A program made the position numbers and the translations under genes. Shown here in pieces: positions 15,839 to 23,469 of a DNA stretch of 39,586 bases. How positions within the stretch are numbered: position 1 is the first letter of the stretch; each line of letters opens with the position of its first letter. The notes under the pieces were generated by a model. It worked only from the letters and a program-made list of their open reading frames with translations, had not been told where the DNA came from and did no database searches. Source of the stretch: Deltaproteobacteria bacterium (GTDB taxonomy: Bacteria > Desulfobacterota > Binatia > UBA9968); NCBI GenBank assembly GCA_009692615.1, contig SHYW01000040.1, positions 1 through 39,586 on the forward strand, written 5' to 3'.

Positions 15839-17038
15839 ATGAAGAGACTGTTACAGATTACCAACACTGCGTCGCGTCTCAAAAAGCGATCCGACCGATC
15901 GGTCCGATCCGTCGGATCCGTCCTATTCTTTTTCCTCACCGCCGCTACCGCTTTCGCCGCCGCGCCGGCAAACTTCGATCAAGAATGGTCCAAGCTCGTC
16001 ACCGCGGCGCAGCAGGAAGGCACGCTGTCGATCGCTTCGGGCGGCGCGCCGTCGCGCCAGTATCGCCCGGTGGTCGACGCCTTCAGTAAGAAATTCAACA
16101 TCAAAGTCGAAGTCTCCACCGGCAACTCCACCGACACGGTCAACCGCGTCTTGGCCGAGCGCAAGGGCGGCAAGTACACCGTCGACGTGGCCTTGATCAG
16201 CTCGCGCGAGAATCAGCAGCGCTTGGTGCCATCCGATTCATTGACACCGATCACGCCGCTGTTGTTTCATCCCGACGTCATCGACATGTCGAAATGGTAT
16301 CGCGGCCGGCACATGTATGCCGACAAGTTCAGCAAGTTCGCTTTGATCTACCACGCCGGTTTAGAAGACCAATATGAGGCTTGGTACAACACGGATAAAA
16401 TCAAAGAAGCCGAGATCGCCACGCTGGTCAAACAGAGCGATGTCTTCGATCCCCGCTGGAAAGGCAAAATCGCCGGCCAAGGCATGGGCGACCCATCCGG
16501 CATTCGCCAGATGATCGACAGCTACTTCGAACCCGATCGCGGCCCCGATTGGGTCAAGCGCTACATGCTCCATACCGGAGTTACTTTTACCGATGACCGG
16601 CGCATTCTCGAAACCTGGGTGGTGAACGGACGGTTTCCCTTGCAATTTATCGCCACCGGCACCGAAGACATGATCGCGCTGGCGAAAAAAGGCTTGCCGA
16701 TCAAGCCTCGTTATCTAGTCAAGAAAGCCGGCGTCCTGCGCGCCTCGGGTTCCGGCTGCTGCATCTCGGCATTCGCCAGCGCGCCCCACGCCAACGCCGC
16801 GAAACTTTTTATCAATTGGTTATTGACCAAGGAAGGCCAGACTCTGACCCACACTTTGATCCCCAATCTCGATCGCTCGTCATTGCGCATCGATGTTCCT
16901 TTCGGCGAAGTGATACCGCAACAGCGCCGCGGCTACGGCAAAGAATACAACTTCCCCGACGCCGAGCCGTCCGCGGGCGAGAAGCAAGAAGAAGTGCAGA
17001 AATGGCTTTTCAAGCTATGGGAGAGTCGGCAGAAGTAA
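15839..17038 (+). CDS. ABC transporter periplasmic substrate-binding protein (importer operon 1)
   Basis: 399 residues from ATG 15839 (AAGAGG upstream, 11 bases after the ATPase stop). The signal peptide is unusual: a long basic N-region containing SDRSVRSVGSV precedes the hydrophobic stretch LFFFLTAATAFAAA. That insert is encoded by a palindromic repeat (15887-15922). The mature part opens 'KLVTAAQQEGTLSIASGG' and carries 'NAAKLFINWLLTKEGQ' near the end, typical of family-1 solute-binding proteins. It delivers an unknown ligand to the permease encoded next (70-base gap). The upstream in-frame start at 15761 is within the ATPase gene and is rejected. Confidence 0.87.
   Translation: MKRLLQITNTASRLKKRSDRSVRSVGSVLFFFLTAATAFAAAPANFDQEWSKLVTAAQQEGTLSIASGGAPSRQYRPVVDAFSKKFNIKVEVSTGNSTDTVNRVLAERKGGKYTVDVALISSRENQQRLVPSDSLTPITPLLFHPDVIDMSKWYRGRHMYADKFSKFALIYHAGLEDQYEAWYNTDKIKEAEIATLVKQSDVFDPRWKGKIAGQGMGDPSGIRQMIDSYFEPDRGPDWVKRYMLHTGVTFTDDRRILETWVVNGRFPLQFIATGTEDMIALAKKGLPIKPRYLVKKAGVLRASGSGCCISAFASAPHANAAKLFINWLLTKEGQTLTHTLIPNLDRSSLRIDVPFGEVIPQQRRGYGKEYNFPDAEPSAGEKQEEVQKWLFKLWESRQK
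15887..15922. repeat. GATCCGACC palindromic repeat within signal-peptide codons
   Basis: CGATCCGACCGATCGGTCCG continues to GATCCGTCGGATCCGTCC. The units GATCCGACCGATC / GATCGGTCCGATC / GATCCGTCGGATC overlap as inverted repeats. It is translated in frame as SDRSVRSVGSV, resembling short repeats that give 'SDRSDRSD' peptides in other genomes. Confidence 0.65.
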
Positions 17039-17044
17039 ACTTCT

Positions 17045-17094
17045 GTTTCGAGTTTCGGGTGCCAACTCGAAACCCGTAACTCGTAACTCGAAAC
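17045..17094. repeat. Imperfect hairpin of GTTTCGAGTT/AACTCGAAAC units
   Basis: GTTTCGAGTTTCGGGT (17045-17060) opposes AAACCCGTAACTCGTAACTC and on to GAAAC at 17094. It is the only sequence between the binding protein and permease genes. A related one-armed piece (AAACTCGGAACTAGAAAC) lies at about 26575. Confidence 0.6.
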
Positions 17095-17108
17095 CTGCCG
17101 CAGCTACC

Positions 17109-18905
17109 GTGGAATCATCTCCAACCATCGCTCCGCTGAGCATCCCGACCACGATCACGCCGCCGCGTCTCACCCGCGGCCACTTCCTGATGGCGGTGGT
17201 GCTGGTCTCGCTTGGCTATTTTCTGCTCTGGCCGGTGCTCTTGCTGCTGATCAACAGTTTCAATGCCGCTAACGATTGGTTCGTCGAGCCGCGCCGCTGG
17301 GGCATCACCCACTGGGTCAATGCTTTTCAGCGCCCTGGGCTGCTCCGTTCGCTGGGCAATTCGCTGCTCATCTGGTCCTTCACGGTGGGCATCAGTTTTC
17401 CCATCGGCGTGGCCATCGCCTGGCTGCTGGCGCGGACGAAAATCCCGTGCAGCCGAACGTTGGAGTTTTTGTTCTGGGTTTCCTACATGGTGCCCAGTCT
17501 GCCGACGACCATCGCCTGGATCACCTTGCTCGATCCCGACATCGGCATGATCAACGTCGCGCTGAAAAACCTCTTCGGCTTGGAGCAGGGGCCGTTCAAC
17601 ATTTTTAGCGTACCCGGCATCGTCTGGGCCAACCTCATGGGCCACGGGATTTCGATCAAAGTCATGCTCATGACCCCGGCGTTTCGCAACATGGACTCGA
17701 CCCTGGAAGAAGCGGCGCGGGTCGGCGGCGCGAGCAATTTGCGCACACTGTTCAAAGTCACCTTACCGCTGATGGTCTCACCGATGATCATGGTGTTCGC
17801 GCTGCAATTGCTGCGCGTCTTTCAATCCTTCGAGACCGAATATTTACTCGGCGTGCCGTTTGGCTTCTACGTTTATTCGACCAAAGTTTATGCCCTGGTG
17901 CGTAATGCCATCCCTAACTACGGCGAAGCCACCGTGCTGGCGAGCATCACCCTCTTGATGATCGTCTTGATCATTCCGCTACAGCGCTGGATCTTGGAAC
18001 GGCGCCGTTACACCACCATCACCGGCAGCTTTCGCCCCGGACTGATCGATCTTGGTAAATGGAATTTCATCGCCTTCGCCATCCTCGCCACGCTCTTGTC
18101 GCTGTTGACCTTCGGCCCCATGTTCATCCTCATTCTCGGCAGTTTCATGCAGCGCATCGGCTACTTCGTCCTGGGCTTTACCCTGGAGCATTGGCGCTTG
18201 GTGCTCTCCGACCCGGTGTTCGTCAAAGCGCTACGCACGACCCTGACGCTGGCGCTGACGGCGGCGCTCTTGAGCCCGCTGATATTTTCCGTGCTCGCCT
18301 ACCTGCTCGTGCGCACGCGCTTACCTGGACGAAACACTCTCGATCTAATGATCTGGAGCGCCGGCGCGATCCCCGGCATCCTCGCCGGCCTTGGACTGCT
18401 CTGGGTGTTTATCGGCACGCCATGGCTGAACGCGCTCTTCGGCACTATTTGGGCGCTCATCATCGTCGTCATCCTGCAAGGCAAAACCACCGGCGTGAAT
18501 ATCATGAAAGGCGTGCTCGTCCAGGTCGGCGCCGACATGGAAGAAGCCGCGCGCGTCTCCGGCGCCGGCTGGATCAGAACTTATTTTAAAATTTGGTTGC
18601 CGCTCTTGACGCCGACTCTGGTGTTGATCGCGGTGATGAATTTCGTCACCGCCTCGGGCGCCACCAGCAGCATCATCCTGCTCGCCTCCCGCGACACCAT
18701 GACGCTGTCGCTGATGGCGCTGGAACTTTCCTCCAACGCGGTCGGTAACCGCGAAGCCGCGAGCATCGTCAGCATCTTCATCATCTTCTTCACCGTCACC
18801 GGCGCCCTATTAGTGCGCCATTTCGGCCGCCGCTTCGGCGTGCACCACGACATGCAGGCCGGCACGAGTGGAAGTACAGTGCAGGCTGGTGTGAATCCGC
18901 ACTAG
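17109..18905 (+). CDS. ABC transporter permease, two fused BPD domains (importer operon 1)
   Basis: 598 residues, about 12 membrane segments in two homologous halves, as in FbpB/iron(III)-type permeases. Each half holds an EAA loop that contacts the ATPase: EEAARVGGASNLRTLFKVTL around 200-220 and EEAARVSGAGWIRTYFKIWL around 478-498. The predicted start is GTG 17109 without a strong ribosome site; ATG at about 17190 is an alternative that would keep all helices. With the ATPase (14637) and SBP (15839) it completes the importer. The C-terminal 20 residues are polar and poorly conserved in type. Confidence 0.9.
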   Translation: MESSPTIAPLSIPTTITPPRLTRGHFLMAVVLVSLGYFLLWPVLLLLINSFNAANDWFVEPRRWGITHWVNAFQRPGLLRSLGNSLLIWSFTVGISFPIGVAIAWLLARTKIPCSRTLEFLFWVSYMVPSLPTTIAWITLLDPDIGMINVALKNLFGLEQGPFNIFSVPGIVWANLMGHGISIKVMLMTPAFRNMDSTLEEAARVGGASNLRTLFKVTLPLMVSPMIMVFALQLLRVFQSFETEYLLGVPFGFYVYSTKVYALVRNAIPNYGEATVLASITLLMIVLIIPLQRWILERRRYTTITGSFRPGLIDLGKWNFIAFAILATLLSLLTFGPMFILILGSFMQRIGYFVLGFTLEHWRLVLSDPVFVKALRTTLTLALTAALLSPLIFSVLAYLLVRTRLPGRNTLDLMIWSAGAIPGILAGLGLLWVFIGTPWLNALFGTIWALIIVVILQGKTTGVNIMKGVLVQVGADMEEAARVSGAGWIRTYFKIWLPLLTPTLVLIAVMNFVTASGATSSIILLASRDTMTLSLMALELSSNAVGNREAASIVSIFIIFFTVTGALLVRHFGRRFGVHHDMQAGTSGSTVQAGVNPH

Positions 18906-18935
18906 CGTCAACGCCGCGGAAAATTCAAGTACGGT

Positions 18936-19012
18936 ATTCACCACGAAGGACATGAAGGTTTCGGCTGAATAAGATTTCGAACTTTGTCCTCTTCGTGTCC
19001 TTCGTGGTGAAT
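18936..19012. repeat. Long-armed intergenic hairpin, CCACGAAGG type (copy 3)
   Basis: TTCACCACGAAGGACATGAA pairs with TTCGTGTCCTTCGTGGTGAA at the other end (19011). Lies 31 bases after the permease stop and 45 before the next ORF. Confidence 0.85.
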
Positions 19013-19057
19013 GGTTTCTTGATCAATCTAGTCAACGAATCATAGATCGTACGCTTA

Positions 19058-19339
19058 ATGACTTCGCCGCCGCCGCGGTCAATCCGCTTCATCTTCATCG
19101 CCCTCGCCGGCGTCTCGCTGCTCACCGCGTTGTGGAGCGGCTTGGCGCGCATGGGTTGGGACTTGCCGGTGCCGAACCGCGACTTCGTTTCACTGCACGG
19201 ACCGCTCATGAGGATCGGCTTTCTCACTACGCTCATCGGCCTGGAGCGCGCCGCCGCGGTCGATCAGTGGTGGATCTATGGCATCCCGATGTTTAGCATC
19301 GTTTCTATCGGCGCGTTGAAATTAGCCAACCGCGCGTAA
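19058..19339 (+). pseudogene. N-terminal fragment of a multi-helix membrane protein, truncated at a REP element
   Basis: 93 residues with two or three hydrophobic segments (about 10-28, 50-65, 72-88). The stretch LHGPLMRIGFLTTLIGLER resembles the beginning of larger polytopic membrane proteins in which this motif is followed by many more helices; I recall the pattern but cannot name the family with confidence. The reading frame stops at TAA 19337-19339, and the REP palindrome begins on the very next base, followed by a cluster of repeat arms. The simplest reading is that most of the gene has been lost and replaced by repeats. It could instead be a genuine small membrane protein. No ribosome site is evident. 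Confidence 0.5.
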
Positions 19340-19575
19340 GGGCGACCGCCGGTCGCCTCTACCAAGCCAAATTCTTTTTTTGCGCCCTTTGCGCAGCTCC
19401 AGTTCCTTCGCATTCGCTCAGGACAAGCTTTGCGGTTAATTAATCCCTGTCTTAAATCCGAGGGCGCGATGAATCGCGCCCCTACTTTATGTCCTTTGCG
19501 TTCTTTGCGGCCAACTCTCCGAATCCGAATCTTATTACTTTATGACCTTTGTGTGCTTTGTGGTTAAATTTCTTC
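19340..19575. repeat. Cluster of REP elements and half-hairpins in a 301-base gene-free stretch
   Basis: In order: REP GGGCGACCGCCGGTCGCC (19340-19357); TTTGCGCC-type arm (19379-19394) interrupted by CCTTCGCATTCGCTCAGGAC (19405-19424) and resumed as CTTTGCGGTTAAT (19428-19440); REP GGGCGCGATGAATCGCGCCC (19462-19481) with CTAC tail; arm TTTATGTCCTTTGCGTTCTT and on to 19516; linker CTCCGAATCCGAATCTT; arm CTTTATGACCTTTGTGTGCT and on to 19572. Only right-hand arms are present, so these are remnants. No gene is seen between 19340 and 19640. Confidence 0.7.
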
Positions 19576-19640
19576 ACCGCAGTTTGCATTTTCACCGTGG
19601 CTGAACTACTCAAACTTATTCATCGATAAGGAGACTACTC

Positions 19641-21263
19641 ATGTCCGGACCGAACCTTGCCGATACCGTTGTCGAATATTTGATCTCACAAAATGTCCGC
19701 TACATTTTCGGCGTGCTCGCCCACACTTTGTTTCCCTTCGGCGACGCCATCGCCAAACATCCCGAGCTCCGTTTCATCAACGCTCAACATGAAGGCGGCG
19801 CCGGCAACATGGCCCTCGGCTACGCCCGCGCGACCAAACAACCGGCGGTCTGTCTGGTCTCCGCCGGCGGCGGCGCGACCAACATCGTCACGGCCGTCGC
19901 CCAAGCCTATAAAGAGGCTGTGCCGCTGTTCGTGATCTCCTCTGACATCGGCACGGAATCATTTGCCAAAGGTCATTGGGCATCGTGGCACGGCATGGAG
20001 CATGTGCGATTGTTTCAACCGATCACTAAACAGAGCACGCGCTTGGGGCGCATCGAAGAGCTCGGCTCTGTGCTCGACTCGCTGTTTCGTCAAACCACCC
20101 GCGGCCGTCAAGGACCGGTATTTTTTTGCATCCCGGAAGATTTGCAAGAAGCGCACTTGCCTGAGCCGCTGAGCTTCGCGCCCACGGCCAACCCGGCGGC
20201 GCCGTCGGTGGATACTCGCACAGTCGCCGCCGCGGTAGATCGTTTACTCGGCGCTAAGAATCCGGTGATGCTAGTCGGCACCGGCGTCGATTGGTCCGGC
20301 GCCCAAGAGGAAGCGCGCGAGCTAGCGGAATTGCTGTCGCTGCCGGTGGCCAGCAGCTACACCGCCAAGGGCGTCTTTGCGGAAAATCATCCCCTCGCGC
20401 TCGGCTGTCTCGGTAACGGCGGGCGCATGTACGCGCGGCAATTTTTTCAAGACGCCGATCTACTCCTCGCGGTGGGAACTTCTTTTAGCGAAGGCACAAC
20501 CCTCGGCTTCGGCAACAAAACCGTTCCCGAGCGCGCGAAAATAATTCAGATCGACACCGACCCCGAGCAGCTCGGCCGCAACTATCCAACTGAAATCGCC
20601 ATCCAAGCCGACGCCAAGGTCGCCTTGCGCGCGATCATCGACGGCGTGAAAGCTAAGCCGGCGAAAGCGACGCGGGCGGACAATGGCAAAGCGATCGCGC
20701 AGGCGAAGCAAACTTGGCTGAGCGCCATCGACGAAACCATCGGCAAACAAAACCTCGGCTACGTCTCCGTGCTGCGCGCGCTCAACGATCTGCTCACCGG
20801 CAAAGAAATTCTCACGACTTCAGGAATGACCGGGGATACGCTACGCAACATCGACTCCAAAGTACCGATCATCCACGCCGGCGAATTCCGCGCCATCGGC
20901 ACGGCCTTGGCGACCGCCTTCGGCGTCAAGCTCGGCCGTCCCGACGCCCGCGTCATCTGCGTCAGCGGCGACGGCTCGTTCATGATGGAACAGCAGGAAC
21001 TCGCCACCGCGCGTTATCATAATATTCCCATCATGGTGCTGATCCTGCGCAACAACGCCTACGGCGGCATGAAACGCGACCAGCAAAACAACTACGGCGG
21101 CCGCATCATCGGCACCGAACTATTCATTCCCGACCTAGCCAAACTCGCCGACCTCTACGGCGCCAAAGGCTACAGCATCACAAAAAAAGAACAGCTGACG
21201 CCGGTCTTCAAAGAAACGCTGGCAAAAGATGAGTTTGTGATCATCGATGTGAAGCTGGATTAA
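19641..21263 (+). CDS. Thiamine-diphosphate-dependent enzyme (acetolactate synthase / benzoylformate decarboxylase-like)
   Basis: 540 residues with the three-domain ThDP layout: pyrimidine-binding domain (1-180) with catalytic Glu51 in NAQHEGGAGNMALGYAR, central domain (about 190-330), and PP-binding domain (about 370-540) with the GDG motif at Asp444 and Asn471-Asn472 closing the GDG-N26-NN metal signature. A strong AAGGAG lies upstream of ATG 19641. Candidates are a large subunit of acetolactate synthase-like enzymes, a benzoylformate or phenylpyruvate decarboxylase, or sulphoacetaldehyde acetyltransferase; FAD-binding features of true ALS are not obvious to the eye. No small regulatory subunit gene is next to it, arguing against a biosynthetic ALS. 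Confidence 0.85.
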   Translation: MSGPNLADTVVEYLISQNVRYIFGVLAHTLFPFGDAIAKHPELRFINAQHEGGAGNMALGYARATKQPAVCLVSAGGGATNIVTAVAQAYKEAVPLFVISSDIGTESFAKGHWASWHGMEHVRLFQPITKQSTRLGRIEELGSVLDSLFRQTTRGRQGPVFFCIPEDLQEAHLPEPLSFAPTANPAAPSVDTRTVAAAVDRLLGAKNPVMLVGTGVDWSGAQEEARELAELLSLPVASSYTAKGVFAENHPLALGCLGNGGRMYARQFFQDADLLLAVGTSFSEGTTLGFGNKTVPERAKIIQIDTDPEQLGRNYPTEIAIQADAKVALRAIIDGVKAKPAKATRADNGKAIAQAKQTWLSAIDETIGKQNLGYVSVLRALNDLLTGKEILTTSGMTGDTLRNIDSKVPIIHAGEFRAIGTALATAFGVKLGRPDARVICVSGDGSFMMEQQELATARYHNIPIMVLILRNNAYGGMKRDQQNNYGGRIIGTELFIPDLAKLADLYGAKGYSITKKEQLTPVFKETLAKDEFVIIDVKLD

Positions 21264-21307
21264 GTCGCGCACTACGAAACTTCGCAGAGTCGTGACGATT
21301 GGGATTC

Positions 21308-21382
<75 letters not shown>

Positions 21383-21425
21383 AGTCTGACATTTCGAAGC
21401 TCGCATATAACCCGACATCCACTAA

Positions 21426-22379
21426 TCAATTCTTGCTCCGCCCCGCCGCTTTTTCCGCGAAGCTGAAATCTAACACTTGGTTGGGTGGGACATCTTTGAC
21501 CAGCCCCATGCTCTTCTTGGTAAAATCGATGGCGCCGCGCTGCCAGGCATCGTCTAAGTAACTCAAGCCGCCGAGTCGGCTGACTTGGAGATCGTAAACT
21601 TCCGCCGCCAAGGAGCGGTCCTTGATGCCGAGATATTTAGAGATGATGTCGATTGATTCGTTGCGGTGCTGGGCGAAGTATTGCAATCCTTTTAAACTGG
21701 CGCGGACGAAGCCCATGACTTCGGCCGTATTGTTTTTGATTTTTTCTTCCGTCGTGCCGACGCCGCCGGTGGGGTAGCTGCTAAAATAATCTCCCGAATA
21801 GGCCAATCGTGTAAAACCTTCGCGATAAAGGATCAGTTGGCGCGGCTGGGTCAGCAGGCAAGCGGCGATCCGTCCGGTGCGCAGCGCGGTGACTAATTCT
21901 TCGGGGCTGCCGATGACCATCAGCGTGGCGTCCTTGTTCGCGGTCACGCCATGTTGGGCGAGAATCGTCTGCGTCAAAATATCCACCGCGCCGCCACGTG
22001 ACGAGATACCGACGATCTTACCCTTGAGCTGGGACACAGATTTGATGTCGGCTTGGCCGACCATGTCGAACTGCGGTTTCGAGTTCACAACTAGAACCAG
22101 TCGCACCGGTATGCCGCGGGTCGCCGCGGCGATGATCGATCCCGCCGCCGAAGTATAATCCACCGAGCCGCCGAGCAATGCCTGCATCCCCAAAGCGCCG
22201 CGAATCAGAATAATTTCAACATCGAGACCCTCGTCGCGGTAGAAACCCTTGAGCAGCGCGATGCGAAACTGTAGCTCGGTAACCGCCACCGAAGTCGCTG
22301 ACAACCGAACTTTTTTCAACTGCGCTGAAGCCTGGGTAGCGGTCAACATCAATGCGAGCACAAGCAAAAGAGTTTTCAT
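21426..22379 (-). CDS. NitT/TauT-type ABC substrate-binding protein (orphan)
   Basis: 317 residues from ATG 22379, which opens the signal peptide MKTLLLVLALMLTATQASAQ; ATG 22394 would add five residues, and 22514 gives an implausible 45-residue leader. The mature protein has 'KKVRLSATSVAVTELQFRIA' and then the NMT1/THI5-type features 'GFYRDEGLDVEIILI', 'SVSQLKGKIVGISSRGGAVD' and 'LRTGRIAACLLTQP'. Like the SBPs at 8244 and 31599 it has no permease or ATPase beside it. Divergent from the two-domain VOC gene (150 bases between starts), so the pair may share a control region. Ligand unknown. Confidence 0.83.
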   Translation of the reverse strand: MKTLLLVLALMLTATQASAQLKKVRLSATSVAVTELQFRIALLKGFYRDEGLDVEIILIRGALGMQALLGGSVDYTSAAGSIIAAATRGIPVRLVLVVNSKPQFDMVGQADIKSVSQLKGKIVGISSRGGAVDILTQTILAQHGVTANKDATLMVIGSPEELVTALRTGRIAACLLTQPRQLILYREGFTRLAYSGDYFSSYPTGGVGTTEEKIKNNTAEVMGFVRASLKGLQYFAQHRNESIDIISKYLGIKDRSLAAEVYDLQVSRLGGLSYLDDAWQRGAIDFTKKSMGLVKDVPPNQVLDFSFAEKAAGRSKN

Positions 22380-22465
22380 TTTTATGCCGATCATCACACG
22401 CGCGACCGTAGCAAGCGGCCACACCACCGTCAAATCAACTTTCCGAATCATTACGACACGATTCC

Positions 22466-22495
22466 TTGACAAGCTAAGCGCCAACGAACTAGATG
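22466..22495 (+). promoter_or_regulatory. Candidate promoter TTGACA-N18-TAGATG
   Basis: TTGACA 22466-22471 and TAGATG 22490-22495, spaced 18, upstream of the VOC gene start at 22529 and within the divergent intergenic region. Confidence 0.4.
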
Positions 22496-22528
22496 GAAGC
22501 AGATCATCGGTCAACCAAGGAGCAAAGT

Positions 22529-23341
22529 ATGTTCGCGCAAATCCGCCACCTCGCCAGCCACACCGAGCGTTACGACACCATGGCCAAATTTTACGGCACG
22601 ATCTTCGGCATGAAGCAGATCACCACCGGCTTGATGGACGAAAACAGCAAAGCCAACGCCGAACGCGGCCACATCAGCGACGGCGTCATCGGCATGGCGC
22701 TGCTCGCCAAGCGCGCCGGCAGCGGCCAGGGGATCGATCATTTCGGCTTCGAAGTTGAAGATGTCCGCGCCGCCGTCGACCGTATCGATCGATTTTATCC
22801 GGAACTCTTGCACACCAAAGCGTTGGCCTACGTGCCCTTCGCCGGCATCCGCGCCCAAGATCCCATCGGCGTGCAGTTCGATCTGGCGCAAAAGGGCCAG
22901 GCCAACGTGCGCGAAGGTTATCTGGAAAACGGTTGGCAACAACCGCGCTGGCTCAATCACATCGCGCTCCGCGCTCGAGAGCCGGAAAAGGTCGCCGACT
23001 TTTACCGTAAAGTTTTGGAACTCAAAGGCGTCGAAGAATCCGGCGAAGCGGGCTCGGTCATGCTCACCGACGGCAAAGTACGCTTGATCGTTCGGCGCTG
23101 CCACAACGGTTTTTACCGCACCATGCGCCAGGGCTTCGATCACATCGGCTTCAAAGTCGACAGCATCGAACAAACCACCAAGGACATCGCCGATCTCGCC
23201 GGCGCCTTTCCCGAATGCGCCGCGAAAATAATCGCCGGCGGCGTCCAAGGCGCCGCTATCGCCAAAGACCTCCAAGCCTGCCCCATCGGCAAACACGCCT
23301 TCGCCGACCCCGACGGCGTGCTGATAGATATTTGCGAGTAA
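22529..23341 (+). CDS. Two-domain VOC-superfamily protein
   Basis: 270 residues from ATG 22529 (AAGGAG upstream); the in-frame ATG at 22493 is in the promoter zone and rejected. Two VOC domains in tandem: 1-130 (IRHLASHTERYDTMAKFYG ... IDHFGFEVED) and 145-270 (LNHIALRAREPEKVADFYRK ... FDHIGFKVDS ... FADPDGVLIDI). Each begins with the His of a typical metal site and the second ends DPDGVLID. Such two-domain proteins include extradiol dioxygenases and glyoxalase-like enzymes; the activity is not deducible. Domain 1 lacks the usual ending and may be structural. Its nearest relative in the window is the single-domain protein at 2564. Confidence 0.8.
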   Translation: MFAQIRHLASHTERYDTMAKFYGTIFGMKQITTGLMDENSKANAERGHISDGVIGMALLAKRAGSGQGIDHFGFEVEDVRAAVDRIDRFYPELLHTKALAYVPFAGIRAQDPIGVQFDLAQKGQANVREGYLENGWQQPRWLNHIALRAREPEKVADFYRKVLELKGVEESGEAGSVMLTDGKVRLIVRRCHNGFYRTMRQGFDHIGFKVDSIEQTTKDIADLAGAFPECAAKIIAGGVQGAAIAKDLQACPIGKHAFADPDGVLIDICE

Positions 23342-23384
23342 CCGCTGCTGACGCTAGATTGATCGAGCGATTTCCCTAATTCCC

Positions 23385-23417
23385 GACCGCAAAGCGTTTC
23401 GCAAAGAGCGGTCTTTT
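23385..23417 (+). terminator. Candidate intrinsic terminator after VOC gene
   Basis: GACCGC (23385-23390) pairs with GCGGTC (23408-23413), followed by TTTT; the loop has a small GCG/CGC inner stem. 44 bases after the VOC stop and before the Fic gene. Confidence 0.45.
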
Positions 23418-23469
23418 GCTCGGAACTCTTTTTCTACCAATGCTCCCATCGCCATGATATTTATGGCCT

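Noticed and set aside
17276-17608. 110-codon plus-strand ORF inside the permease gene
   Set aside because: Shifted-frame shadow of a conserved membrane protein.
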